Source: Dyella humicola | GTDB lineage: Bacteria > Pseudomonadota > Gammaproteobacteria > Xanthomonadales > Rhodanobacteraceae | Assembly: GCF_026283945.1 (NCBI RefSeq) | Contig: NZ_JAPDPC010000003.1 | Span: forward strand, 248,001-312,000 | Direction: 5' to 3' | Length of the DNA: 64,000 nucleotides | Program-made: the position numbers and the translations under genes | The notes under the pieces: model-generated | Databases searched by the model: none | Seen by the model: the letters and a program-made list of their open reading frames with translations, nothing else | Told to the model about the DNA's origin: nothing | Shown here: one piece after another, positions 53,403 through 61,910 of the stretch | Layout of the letters: each line of letters starts with the position of its first letter | How positions within the stretch are numbered: position 1 is the stretch's first letter

Positions 53403-54605
53403 TCAGAGTTTGAACGCGCCTTGGTCGTAGGCCTTGGCGTAGGTCTTCCAATCGCGCCGCACCTGCTTGGTAGCGTCCTTCGCCAGCGTCCGCAGTTGCG
53501 CGGGCCAGCGTCGTTTTTCGCTGAAGGCGATCAGCTGATCGGCCGTGGCCGAGCCCTGGCGGCCACTGCTGCGTAGCTGGGACCAGGCGGTAAGTTTGCC
53601 CATCGCCTCCAGCACGCCTTCGAGGCGTTCCAGTTTGCCGTCCCATTCGGTGAGCGCGACGCGGTCCTGGGTGGGCTGCAGGCCGCGCAGAATATAGGAC
53701 TTGCGACCCATGTTCACCGCCCGGAAGAACGCAGGCGATATGGCCTGCATGCGCCGCTGCACGCTCACCACGCGTTCGGCTTCGCTGCCCCACTTCGGTT
53801 GGGCGATGCTCAGGTGAGGCACCAGGGACGACGGCAAGGCCTGCTTGAGATCGAGCAGATAGTTGCCGTCGGGTGAGCCTTTGCCTTCGACGAGGATGGT
53901 GTAGCGGTCGATGCCGAGGCTGCCCGTGCCGGCAATGCGGCGTGCCACGTCGATGACGCGATAGAACCTCGGATCGTCCTCTTTCGCACAGATCCGTTTG
54001 ATCAGCGCGGTGACCTTCTCGCGCTGTTTATCGGTCACCGAGAGTGCCCGTTTGCCGTCGATGCGCAATTTGCGCAGCTTGCCTTTGCGCTCGGTGCGGC
54101 TGTCGAGAAAATGGGGGCGCAGACGCCCGCGTAGGCTACCCAGCAGGTCGCCCACCATGCCGGTCGCGGTGTCGCGTTCGATCCAGCGCGCCTTGCCGAC
54201 GCGCAAGGCGGCGACGTAGGAAGCCATGAACTGCCCGCACAGCCGATCGGCCTGTTCGGCGTTCAGCTGCAAGCTGTCGGCGGCGATATGCACGCTGCTG
54301 AGCAGCCGGATCAACTCCCAGGTACAAGGAGCGAGTGCCGCCTCGTCGAAGTCATTGAGATCGAAATAGACGAGCCGGTTGTCGCCCTTGTAGCTGCCCA
54401 TGTTTTCCAGGTGCAGATCGCCGCAGACCCAGGTCGACGGCGCCTTGGCCAGCACCTTGGAGGCCGGCAGGCGCGCATAAAACAGGTGGCAGGTGCCGCG
54501 CAGGAATGAGAACGGGTCATGGCGCATGGCGGAGTACTTGCGCGCCAGTCGCTCCGGGTCGCGCTTGGCGTTGTAGGTGCGGATGGACTCGACGACCTCG
54601 ATCAT
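53403..54605 (-). CDS. DUF2252 kinase-like protein
   Basis: Protein of 400 residues with the DUF2252 core, which resembles aminoglycoside-phosphotransferase-type kinases: VCGDLHLENMGSYKGDNRLVYFDLNDFDEAALAP, holding the HxxN and DxN/D-type catalytic and metal residues. No membrane segments. Function is unknown. The C-terminal half is rich in Lys/Arg. Codon use is normal for the window. It is 22 bp downstream of the rlmI gene on the same strand and may be cotranscribed. Confidence 0.9.
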   Translation of the reverse strand: MIEVVESIRTYNAKRDPERLARKYSAMRHDPFSFLRGTCHLFYARLPASKVLAKAPSTWVCGDLHLENMGSYKGDNRLVYFDLNDFDEAALAPCTWELIRLLSSVHIAADSLQLNAEQADRLCGQFMASYVAALRVGKARWIERDTATGMVGDLLGSLRGRLRPHFLDSRTERKGKLRKLRIDGKRALSVTDKQREKVTALIKRICAKEDDPRFYRVIDVARRIAGTGSLGIDRYTILVEGKGSPDGNYLLDLKQALPSSLVPHLSIAQPKWGSEAERVVSVQRRMQAISPAFFRAVNMGRKSYILRGLQPTQDRVALTEWDGKLERLEGVLEAMGKLTAWSQLRSSGRQGSATADQLIAFSEKRRWPAQLRTLAKDATKQVRRDWKTYAKAYDQGAFKL

Positions 54606-54626
54606 GGCCCGCTCTCCTTTGAGGAC

Positions 54627-55802
54627 TTACATCACGCGGCAGAACACCGCCTTCAAGTAACGGCCTTCCGGCACATCGCTGCGGAACGGATGGTCAGCGC
54701 CCGCGCCAGCCACGTGCAGCACCTGAATCTCGCGTCCGGCATTGAGCGCCACGCGACGCAACATTTCCAGGAAATCGGCTTCGCTCACCAGGCCGGTACA
54801 CGAGCAGGTCAGCAAGAGGCCACCCGGCGGGATCACATCGAGCGCCAGCCGGTTCATGGCGAAGTATTTCTTCAGCGCATCCATCACCTTGCTGCGGTCA
54901 CGCGTGAGCTTGGCCGGGTCCAGTACGACAGCGTCGTACTGCGCGCCCTGAGCCACTGCGTTGCGCAGCCAGTCGAAGATATCGGCTTGCTCGAACACTG
55001 CGGGAACGTCATTGGCGGCGGCGTTGGCGCGGGCAATCTCCAGGATGCCCGCATCCATGTCTACGCCCACGGCCTCGCTGGCACCGGCCGCCAAGGCGTG
55101 TACGGCGAAGCCACCCGCATTGCAACACAGGTCGAGCACGCGACGACCCTTGGCCAGCCGCGCAAAGTGATGGCGGTTCTCGCGCTGGTCAGCAAAGAAA
55201 CCGGTCTTATGGCCATAACCCGGTGCTGCGTGGAAACGCAGGCCGTGCTCGTGCACTTCGACCGGCTCTGGCGCATCGGGGGAGCGGCAGTCGAACGACT
55301 CCTGCTTCTGCACATGGCTCTCGGCGAACCAGTACAGCCGCGCGCCGGGGAAGTGGCGCAGCAGTGCGTTATGGATCGCTTCGCGGAAACGCCACATGCC
55401 AGCCGCGAAGTATTCGATCACCAGAATGTCGGCATAGCGGTCGACTACCAGGCCGGATAGTCCGTCGCCCTCGCTGTGCACGACGCGCCAGGCGTCACTC
55501 ACGCGATCGAGCTGCAGCAGTTCCTGGCGCAGCGCGATAGCGTTATCGATGCGTGTGGCGATCCAGTCGGCGTCGATGGCCTCGCTCGGGTCGGTGGTGA
55601 GCAGGCGCAGCGCGATGCGCGCATGGCCATTCCAGAAACCGCGCCCGATGAAACGGTCTTTGGCATCCACGACATCGACCACGCTGCCGGGCGGCAGGCG
55701 CGTTTCAGGCTTGTGGACCTGGGCGGACCACACCCAAGGATGGCCAGGGGCGCGGTCGGTCTTGAGGCGGATGCTGGGGAGGGAGGAATCAGGGGTACTC
55801 AT
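54627..55802 (-). CDS. rlmI: Class I SAM-dependent rRNA methyltransferase (RlmI-like)
   Basis: Methyltransferase of 391 residues: N-terminal PUA domain (SIRLKTDRAPGHPWVWSAQVHK), middle EEHD-type domain, and a Rossmann fold with VLDLCCNAGGFAVHALAAGA (SAM loop), GVDMDAGILEIARANAAAN, VVLDPAKLTRDRSKV and LLTCSCTGLV with the catalytic Cys. E. coli RlmI makes m5C1962 in 23S rRNA. The motif IV here is DPAK rather than DPPK, which is worth noting. The ATG at 55802 gives the family length. Confidence 0.9.
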   Translation of the reverse strand: MSTPDSSLPSIRLKTDRAPGHPWVWSAQVHKPETRLPPGSVVDVVDAKDRFIGRGFWNGHARIALRLLTTDPSEAIDADWIATRIDNAIALRQELLQLDRVSDAWRVVHSEGDGLSGLVVDRYADILVIEYFAAGMWRFREAIHNALLRHFPGARLYWFAESHVQKQESFDCRSPDAPEPVEVHEHGLRFHAAPGYGHKTGFFADQRENRHHFARLAKGRRVLDLCCNAGGFAVHALAAGASEAVGVDMDAGILEIARANAAANDVPAVFEQADIFDWLRNAVAQGAQYDAVVLDPAKLTRDRSKVMDALKKYFAMNRLALDVIPPGGLLLTCSCTGLVSEADFLEMLRRVALNAGREIQVLHVAGAGADHPFRSDVPEGRYLKAVFCRVM

Positions 55803-55849
55803 CCGGCCATGATAACCGGTGTGGGCGGCTACCCCCGATTCGCCGGCTC

Positions 55850-56287
55850 CTAGCGCAAGCGCAAGGCCAGCCAGGACAGCAGGGCGAGCAGGTTGATGCC
55901 GATGCGCGACAGGCCGGGGCCGGCCACGGCGAGCACGAAGCCCTCGCTGCCGACATGCCAGTCCAGGCCCAGGTGGACCGGCAGGTGCAGGGTGGCGTAG
56001 ACGTTCACGAACGCGCCGCAATGCAGGGCATAGCTCAAGATCGGCGTGGCAATCAGTGGCAGCTGCAACAGCTGGGCCCAGCTCGAGAACGCCACGCCGC
56101 GTTCGCTACCTTCCAGCAGCATCACGCCCGCAATAAGCACGAAGCCGTACAGCAACAGCCCGATCAGCGCGACCAGCGATTCATGCGTGGAGCCGAACGG
56201 AAACAGGCGCCTCACCATGTTGACCACGCCGTAGAAGCCGCCGGCCACTTCGAGGATGCCGATCAGTCGGAAAAGAAAATTGCGCAC
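55850..56287 (-). CDS. Four-TM membrane protein of unknown function
   Basis: Hydrophobic protein of 145 residues with four predicted TM helices (FLFRLIGILEVAGGFYGVV, LVALIGLLLYGFVLIAGVMLL, LLQLPLIATPILSYAL, LSRIGINLLALLSWLAL). The start is a GTG. I do not recognise the family. It follows a REP-like hairpin region and precedes rlmI on the same strand. Confidence 0.78.
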   Translation of the reverse strand: MRNFLFRLIGILEVAGGFYGVVNMVRRLFPFGSTHESLVALIGLLLYGFVLIAGVMLLEGSERGVAFSSWAQLLQLPLIATPILSYALHCGAFVNVYATLHLPVHLGLDWHVGSEGFVLAVAGPGLSRIGINLLALLSWLALRLR

Positions 56288-56325
56288 GTGGCCGCCCGGT
56301 TCAAAAACGGCGAGCTTACTTGCTT

Positions 56326-56346
56326 CCTCTCCCCTCTGGGGAGAGG
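56326..56346. repeat. REP-like palindrome
   Basis: CCTCTCCCC (56326-56334) pairs perfectly with 56338-56346 over TCT. It resembles the repeat at 24709-24733 and a partial copy with GGGGAGAGGG near 56474-56483. The 209-bp gap 56288-56496 holds these repeats and no gene. Confidence 0.65.
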
Positions 56347-56496
56347 ATTGAGGTGAGGCGTGGGTGCTTGCGGGAAAGCTTCAACGAAGCTCACATTAGC
56401 CTTGGCGTTATCGCCACATTGGCCCCTCACCCCAGCCCTCTGTCCCACCAGGACTACCTTCGGATCGCCCGGAGGGGAGAGGGAGCAGTGCGTCGA

Positions 56497-57495
56497 TTAC
56501 AACGCCTCGGCCAGCTCGTGCAGATCCGTGATGTGCTGCTCCCACCAGCGCGCCTCGGCCGCGAACGGGAAGGCGGCGGGGAAGGCCGGGTCGTGCCAGC
56601 GGGCGGCGATCCAGCCGGCATAGTGCAGCTGGCGCATCGCGCGCAGGGCGGGCACCAGGGCCAGTTCGCTGAAGTCGAAGTCGCGCATCTGCTGGTAGCC
56701 GTCGAGCAAGGCGTTCATGGCCGACTCGTCATTGGCCAGCATCCACAAGTCCTGCACGGCGGGGCCCATGCGTGCGTCGTCGAGATCGACGAAATGAGGC
56801 CCGCCGTCCGTCCACAGCACATTGCCAGGGTGGCAGTCGCCGTGCAGGCGCAGCTGGCGTACCGGCCCCACGGCCTCCACGCGCGCGGCGACGGCGCTGT
56901 CAACGCGCTCGGCCGCAGCGCGATAAGCCGCATGCAGCGCAGGCGGCAACAGGGTCGAGGCAAGCACGGCGTGCATGGGCTGCTCGATCAGCGTGGGGCG
57001 ATCGATGCGGCCGCGATGCTCGAACGGTTGTCGTGCCCCTACCCCATGGATACGTGCGATCAGGCGACCCAGCCACTCCAGCTGCTCGTTCGATTCCAGC
57101 GACGGCGCGCGTCCGCCACGGCGTGGCGTGAGGGCGTAGCGAAAGCCGTCGTGATGCAACAGGGTTCGTCCGCCGAAGACCAGCGGCGCCACCACGGGCA
57201 GCTCGTCGGCGGCCAGTTCGAGTGCAAAGGCGTGTTCTTCCAGGATCGCCGCATCGCTCCAGCGATACGGGCGATAGAACTTGGCGATGACCGGCGCGGC
57301 GTCGTCCAGCCCCACTTGCCATACGCGGTTCTCGTAACTATTGAGTGCGAGCAGACGCCCGTCGGGCCACAGGCCGCAAGCCGTGACGGCATCGAGCACG
57401 CGATCCGGATCGAGCGTGGCGTAGGGCGCGTCTACACTCAACGCGGTGTCATCGCGCGTGCCGGGATCACAGCCATGGTAATGCGCGAAATGCAC
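56497..57495 (-). CDS. srkA: SrkA/YihE-type serine/threonine kinase
   Basis: Stress-response kinase of about 332 residues: LLALNSYENRVWQVG nucleotide-binding start, VIAKFYRP lysine, LHGDCHPGNVLW (catalytic HxDxxxxN) and HFVDLDDA (metal DxD-type), and MRDFDFSELALVPALRAMR-type ending. The start is uncertain: the ATG at 57495 overlaps the thioesterase gene by 58 bp, whereas a TTG at 57441 overlaps its stop by 4 bases and gives the usual N-terminus. Role: protects against programmed death after stress in E. coli. Confidence 0.92.
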   Translation of the reverse strand: MHFAHYHGCDPGTRDDTALSVDAPYATLDPDRVLDAVTACGLWPDGRLLALNSYENRVWQVGLDDAAPVIAKFYRPYRWSDAAILEEHAFALELAADELPVVAPLVFGGRTLLHHDGFRYALTPRRGGRAPSLESNEQLEWLGRLIARIHGVGARQPFEHRGRIDRPTLIEQPMHAVLASTLLPPALHAAYRAAAERVDSAVAARVEAVGPVRQLRLHGDCHPGNVLWTDGGPHFVDLDDARMGPAVQDLWMLANDESAMNALLDGYQQMRDFDFSELALVPALRAMRQLHYAGWIAARWHDPAFPAAFPFAAEARWWEQHITDLHELAEAL

Positions 57496-57878
57496 ACCAG
57501 GTCGCCGGTTTCGTTCTCGATACGGATTTCCCAGACCTGGGTGGTGCGGCCCAGGTGCACCACGCGGGCGGTGCCGGTTACCGTGCCGCTGCGCACGCCC
57601 CGCACATGGTTGGCGTTGATATCCAGGCCCACCGCCAGCTCCTGCGACGGGTCGAGCGTCAGCATGGCCGCCGTGCTGCCCAGGGTTTCGGCGAGCACCA
57701 CCGACGCGCCGCCATGCAGCAGGCCATAGGGCTGATGGGTGCGGTGGTCGACTGGCAGGGTGCCGCGCAGCCAGTCATCACCGATCTCGGTGATGCGCAT
57801 GCCCAGCGTCTCCATCATGGTGTTGGCGCTCCAGCCGTTGATGCGCTCGAGCGAAGGTTCTTGCTTCCAGATGGCCAT
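57438..57878 (-). CDS. Hotdog-fold PaaI/YdiI-type thioesterase
   Basis: Acyl-CoA thioesterase of 146 residues: METLGMRITEIGDDWLRGTLPVDHRTHQPYGLLHGGASVVLAETLGSTAAM, with catalytic Glu in LAETLGS and the HGG loop, as in MenI and EntH. Candidate substrate 1,4-dihydroxy-2-naphthoyl-CoA or aryl-CoAs, not decidable here. The ATG at 57878 begins MAIWKQEPSLERINGWS, which is the family N-terminus. Divergent from the flavoreductase gene. Confidence 0.93.
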   Translation of the reverse strand: MAIWKQEPSLERINGWSANTMMETLGMRITEIGDDWLRGTLPVDHRTHQPYGLLHGGASVVLAETLGSTAAMLTLDPSQELAVGLDINANHVRGVRSGTVTGTARVVHLGRTTQVWEIRIENETGDLVCISRITMAVIPARAMTPR

Positions 57879-57974
57879 GGCGGTTGATTCTTGGGGGTGG
57901 GGCCCGCATTGTCGATCGACTACCGTGGCCGCGACAATGTGCGGCGGCACCCGCCGATCCAGCAGAGCAGCCCA

Positions 57975-59033
57975 TTGTTTACCGTTACCCTCCAATCTTC
58001 CGGTCGCCATTTCCCGGTCGCACCGGGCGAAAGCGTGCTGGAAGCCGCGCAGCGCGCCGGCATCGCCCTGCCGTACTCGTGCCGTGCCGGCGTCTGTGGC
58101 AGCTGCAAGGCCACCCTGCTGAGCGGGCATTGCGCCTATCCACGCAACCCGCCACTGGCGCTGAGCGGCACCACGCCCTCCCAGCACGCCATTTTGCTGT
58201 GCCAGGCGGTGCCGACCGACGATCTGCTGATCGAGGCGCGTGAAGTCACCTCGGTAGAGGACATCGTCCGCCGCCAGCTCGATGTCGTGGTGACGCGCAA
58301 ATGGAAGTTGGCGCCCGACGTGGTCGGTCTCCATCTGCAACCTGCTGCAGGGAAGGCGCGCCTGCACTGGCTGCCCGGTCAGTATCTCGATGTGCTGCTC
58401 GACGACGGACGCCGCCGTCCGTTCTCCATCGCCAATCACCCGCAGGCGGATGGCGCCATCGAGCTGCACGTGCGGCACGTGGCCGGTGGTGGCTTCACCT
58501 CGTGGGTGAACGACAGCTTGCAGCTGGGTGATGCGCTGCGCATCGAAGGCCCGCTGGGCACCTTCGTGCCGCGCGAGGACTCGGAGCGACCGATGATCTT
58601 CATGGCCGGGGGCACCGGTTTTGCGCCGGTCAAGGCCATCGTCGAACACTTTATCGCGCTAGGTACGCGACGCCCGATGCGCGTGTATTGGGGCGCCCGC
58701 AGCGCCACGGACCTGTATCTGCGCGAGATGGCCGAAGGCTGGACGCGCCAGGCGCACGATCTGATCTTTCAGGCCGTGCTGTCCGACCCGGAGCAGGCTG
58801 CGAGCAGCGGCTTGCGCATGGGACTGGTGCACGAAGCGGTGCTGGAGGATCAAGCCGATCTCTCCGAGCTCGATCTCTATATGAGTGGCCCGCCCGCGAT
58901 GATCGATGCTGGCCGCAAGCTGTTCATCGATGCAGGCCTTGGCGAGGCCCGCCTCTATTACGATTCGTTCGACTATGCGCCGGACGTATTGGCGCAGATC
59001 CTCTCCGGGCGCGCCGGCATCGCCGGGTTGTAA
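57975..59033 (+). CDS. 2Fe-2S ferredoxin/NAD(P)H flavoreductase
   Basis: Electron-transfer protein: N-terminal plant-type ferredoxin with C36, C41, C44 and C76 (YSCRAGVCGSC...LLC), then FAD-binding RRPFSIANHP and NAD-binding GGTGFAPVKAI, and a C-terminal YYDSF. This is the CDP-6-deoxyglucose-3,4-glucoseen reductase (AscD)-like group, 352 residues from the TTG at 57975. The frame is open back to 57891, so the true start may be earlier. Reduces an unidentified partner. Confidence 0.86.
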   Translation: MFTVTLQSSGRHFPVAPGESVLEAAQRAGIALPYSCRAGVCGSCKATLLSGHCAYPRNPPLALSGTTPSQHAILLCQAVPTDDLLIEAREVTSVEDIVRRQLDVVVTRKWKLAPDVVGLHLQPAAGKARLHWLPGQYLDVLLDDGRRRPFSIANHPQADGAIELHVRHVAGGGFTSWVNDSLQLGDALRIEGPLGTFVPREDSERPMIFMAGGTGFAPVKAIVEHFIALGTRRPMRVYWGARSATDLYLREMAEGWTRQAHDLIFQAVLSDPEQAASSGLRMGLVHEAVLEDQADLSELDLYMSGPPAMIDAGRKLFIDAGLGEARLYYDSFDYAPDVLAQILSGRAGIAGL

Positions 59034-59084
59034 GCCGCGTTCGTGTGCCTCATCTCGGGGAGACCCCCAGATCGGAGCGTCCCC

Positions 59085-59387
59085 GTGGCCCGACATCATC
59101 GTTATCGTGTCACTGTCGAACACCTCGCACCCGCGAAAGAGGGCGACGCGCTGCATGCGCCCCTGCACTTCGAGGCGACCAACCACGACGAGATCCTGGC
59201 GATCGCCGACCGTCTGCGCACACGGCTGGACTATGGCGACGACGAGACCGCCCAACTGGCGATAGGGCTGAAATTGTTCGGCGAAGTCATGCTGAAGCAT
59301 CGCGAGGATGCGTTGTTTGCGCCGTTGCGCGAGAGCTTCAGGGAATTCATCGGCGGCCTGAAGAAGCTGCCGGAACGCGAGGGCTGA
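59085..59387 (+). CDS. DUF3861-family protein
   Basis: Small soluble protein of 100 residues: YRVTVEHLAPAKEGDALHAPLHFEATNHDEILAIADRLRTRL and AIGLKLFGEVMLKHREDALFAPLRESFREFIGGLKKL fit DUF3861. The GTG at 59085 has GGAG upstream. Function unknown. Confidence 0.87.
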   Translation: MARHHRYRVTVEHLAPAKEGDALHAPLHFEATNHDEILAIADRLRTRLDYGDDETAQLAIGLKLFGEVMLKHREDALFAPLRESFREFIGGLKKLPEREG

Positions 59388-59398
59388 GCGCCCTCGCG
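59376..59398. terminator. Hairpin at convergent gene ends
   Basis: CGCGAGGGC (59376-59384) pairs perfectly with 59390-59398. It overlaps the end of the DUF3861 gene and faces the convergent rhodanese gene; no strong U-tract is seen. Confidence 0.5.
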
Positions 59399-59420
59399 TG
59401 GTCAAACCCCCAGGAACGAC

Positions 59421-59870
59421 TTACGGGTTCTTGCCCTTGGCCACCGGCAACTGCGCCTGCTGCCACGCCAGTACGCCGCCACCCAGGGTATAGACCTTGG
59501 CGAATCCGGCCTTGACCAGGCGCTGTGCTGCCTTGGTGCTGGCGCCGCGGCCGTCCTTGTCGATCAGCACGACCGGCACGTCCTTGGCCTTGGCCAAGTC
59601 CTTGTGCTCGGGGTCGAACTGGCTCATGGCCACATGGCGCGAGCCCGGCACGTGTGACTTCTCGTAGTCCGCATAGGCGGACAAATCCACCATCAGCGGG
59701 CCCTCGCGATTGATCAGCAGGGTCAGGCCGGCTGGCGTGAGTTCCTTGTACTTGCGAAACAGCGTGAGGATTTCCATCACGATGATCGCCAGCAGCAGGA
59801 TCAGGAACAGCGCGGCGAGCGCGAGATGGTTGCCGATGAACTCGGGCAGCTTATGCAGTACATCGCTCAT
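59421..59870 (-). CDS. Membrane-anchored rhodanese-like protein without catalytic Cys
   Basis: Protein of 149 residues: TM anchor (LALAALFLILLLAIIVMEIL) and rhodanese domain (VDLSAYADYEKSHVPGSRHVAMSQF, VVLIDKDGRGASTKAAQRL, KVYTLGGGVLAWQQAQLPV). The active-site loop reads IDKDGRGAS, with D104 where the catalytic Cys belongs, so sulfurtransferase activity is not expected. Related proteins are found in xanthomonads near secB. It probably acts as a binding or scaffold domain. Confidence 0.9.
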   Translation of the reverse strand: MSDVLHKLPEFIGNHLALAALFLILLLAIIVMEILTLFRKYKELTPAGLTLLINREGPLMVDLSAYADYEKSHVPGSRHVAMSQFDPEHKDLAKAKDVPVVLIDKDGRGASTKAAQRLVKAGFAKVYTLGGGVLAWQQAQLPVAKGKNP

Positions 59871-59959
59871 TCGAAAGCTTCCGCAGGCGCGGCTAGACCG
59901 CGCGGATTGAACAGAACGGGCGATTATACGGGTTGTGCGGCCCGATCCGACGCCGGGAC

Positions 59960-60373
59960 TTATTGGTGGCTGATATCCGGCAGGCCGCTGACCAGCCACC
60001 AGTGCTTGGTTTCGGGGTTATAGCGCCATTTCTGTTTGTCGACCACGGTGCGCTCGGCCTGGGTATGGATATTCACCATGCTGATCTGGACGATCTGGGT
60101 CACTTCGTTCTCGGCGCCGGGGGCAGCGCCCTTGCCCTCGTCGTAGCCGGTGACCTTGTACATGTCATAGCGCGCCATTTCGAGCGACGACGGCGGATGT
60201 TCCTCGCGCATCTTGGGATCGACAAACTGGTACGCCGAAGCGAAGTCGCCCCAGCGTACGACGCTCGCGTAAGCCGTGAGCGTGTTGGTGAGGGAATAAT
60301 TGCGCTGGTCGCTTGCGCAACCGCCGATAACCAGCGCGGCAAGCGCAGTGAGCAGGATCAGGATACGGCGCAT
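59960..60373 (-). CDS. Small lipoprotein of unknown function
   Basis: Lipoprotein of 137 residues with lipobox IGGC (C19), then an alpha+beta domain (LTAYASVVRWGDFASAYQFVDPKMREEH, VNIHTQAERTVVDKQKWRYNPETKHWWLVSG), similar in plan to NTF2-like or DUF-type lipoproteins. The ATG at 60373 follows a GGGGGAAG ribosome-binding site. No catalytic motif seen. Confidence 0.85.
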   Translation of the reverse strand: MRRILILLTALAALVIGGCASDQRNYSLTNTLTAYASVVRWGDFASAYQFVDPKMREEHPPSSLEMARYDMYKVTGYDEGKGAAPGAENEVTQIVQISMVNIHTQAERTVVDKQKWRYNPETKHWWLVSGLPDISHQ

Positions 60374-60425
60374 CAAGGCTTCCCCCAGGACAGTTAGCGC
60401 ATTGTGCCGGAATCTCTATGGCTCT

Positions 60426-60908
60426 TCATACGGCGTCGGCGGGCCGCCGTTTGGCGACAAAACGTGCCTCGAGCGTGGCCGCCGGCCGCTCGCCAGCGCC
60501 GGGAACCTGGCAGCTCACCTCGATACGGGCGCGACCGCGTGCGGCCAGGGTATCGAAGAATGTGGCCCAGTCCGCACCATGGGCCAGTCGCGCCTCGCTC
60601 TGGAAATCCGACCATACCGGTTCGAGATAGCGCACGGTCGATTCGCCCACGAACACATCGCAGTCCAGGCCCCGCATGCGCAGCTCCAGTTCCACCAGGC
60701 CCCAGCCGGTGATCGTCATCACGCTCACCAGGCTGCCGCCGAAGGCACAGCCCTTGTCGTTGACGTTGGGCACCAGCGGGGCGGCGATCGAAAGGTGTTG
60801 TTCATCGCAGTCCTGAAAATGCAGGTCCATATTCAACGCCAAGGGGATTTCGTCGCGTATGAAGCCAACCAGCTTGCGGGCAACTGTCTGTCGTTCGTTC
60901 ATGCTCAT
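60426..60908 (-). CDS. YiiD C-terminal-type hotdog thioesterase
   Basis: Protein of 160 residues: KLVGFIRDEIPLALNMDLHFQDCDEQHLSIAAPLVPNVNDKGCAFGGSLVSVMTITGWGLVEL and VRYLEPV match the putative thioesterase (YiiD_C, hotdog) domain. The FGGS segment marks the hotdog helix. Start at 60908 or 60902. Divergent from hemD. Role unknown. Confidence 0.88.
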   Translation of the reverse strand: MSMNERQTVARKLVGFIRDEIPLALNMDLHFQDCDEQHLSIAAPLVPNVNDKGCAFGGSLVSVMTITGWGLVELELRMRGLDCDVFVGESTVRYLEPVWSDFQSEARLAHGADWATFFDTLAARGRARIEVSCQVPGAGERPAATLEARFVAKRRPADAV

Positions 60909-61013
60909 CGGGGTCGGGTGCGTTCAGGGGAACGCGTAGTGTACGCACCCCGGCGAAACAAACCTCAGCGCTGCGCGGCCGGTACACTGCCCAGGCTTTC
61001 CAGGGAGGTGGCC

Positions 61014-61781
61014 ATGAGCGTGCGACAGTCGACTTCGGAGCCTGCGCTGAGCGGGCGCACGGTGGTCATCACGCGCCCGGCGGGTACCGGTTCGTCCATG
61101 GCGCGCCAGGTGCGTCGGCTCGGCGGTGTCCCGTTCTTGCTGCCAGGATTGTCGCTGCGCGAGGTGGCTGACCCCGGGCAGGCTGCCGTAGCGCTGGTCG
61201 CGGCCCTCGAAGATGACCTGCTCGTGTTCACCAGCCCCGCCGCCGTGCGCTTTGCCACGCGTCTGGCGTCACTGCGTACGCAGGCGACGGTGCTGGCGGT
61301 GGGGCAGGGCACGGCGCGCGCGCTGCGTTTGCATGGTGTGAGTGAGCCCTGCGCGCCTTCGCAGCGGCAGGATAGCGAGGGGTTGCTGGAGCACCCCGCC
61401 CTCGCTGATTTGAAGGGCAAGCGTGTGGCTTTGATCGGAGCGGCGGGTGGCCGCGGTGTCCTCCGAAGCGAATTGGCGGCGCGGGGTGCGCAATTGCGCG
61501 AGGTTCACGTGTACCGGCGTGCGGCGCCCCGCTGGCAGAGGCGTCAGCTTGAGGTGGTCGCGGCCTTGCCAACCGATGCGCACGTGCTGCTGTCGAGCGC
61601 CGAGGCGCTGGGGTGCTTGCGCGATGGCTTGCCGGTGGCGGCGTATGCGGCGCTGAGCAGCGCGATTGCGGTGGTCAGTAGTGAGCGGTTGGCTGAGGCT
61701 GCCCGCGAGGCGGGCTTCAAGCGAGTGGTGATTGCTGCGTCGGCCATGGCGACGGACCTGTTGGAAGCGGCGGCGCGATGA
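61014..61781 (+). CDS. hemD: Uroporphyrinogen-III synthase
   Basis: HemD of 255 residues, two alternating alpha/beta domains: GRTVVITRPAGTGSSMARQVRRLGGVPFLLPGL, LLVFTSPAAVRF, VLAVGQGTARALRLHGV and KRVALIGAAGGRGVLRSELAARGAQLREVHVYRR, the usual low-conservation pattern of the family. It closes hydroxymethylbilane to uroporphyrinogen III in haem synthesis. GGGAGG precedes the ATG at 61014. HemX and HemY genes follow, as in other gammaproteobacteria. Confidence 0.94.
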   Translation: MSVRQSTSEPALSGRTVVITRPAGTGSSMARQVRRLGGVPFLLPGLSLREVADPGQAAVALVAALEDDLLVFTSPAAVRFATRLASLRTQATVLAVGQGTARALRLHGVSEPCAPSQRQDSEGLLEHPALADLKGKRVALIGAAGGRGVLRSELAARGAQLREVHVYRRAAPRWQRRQLEVVAALPTDAHVLLSSAEALGCLRDGLPVAAYAALSSAIAVVSSERLAEAAREAGFKRVVIAASAMATDLLEAAAR

Positions 61782-61910
61782 GGGTTCTGTGTGCGCCTTA
61801 CGAGGCTTCGCCAGAGCGACGAACCTACCCATCGACGACACGCAGCGCCTCGAAACCCCCTCGCTCCTTCACGAACACTTGATTCGAGTCCCGCACCCCA
61901 GGCTGTTAGC

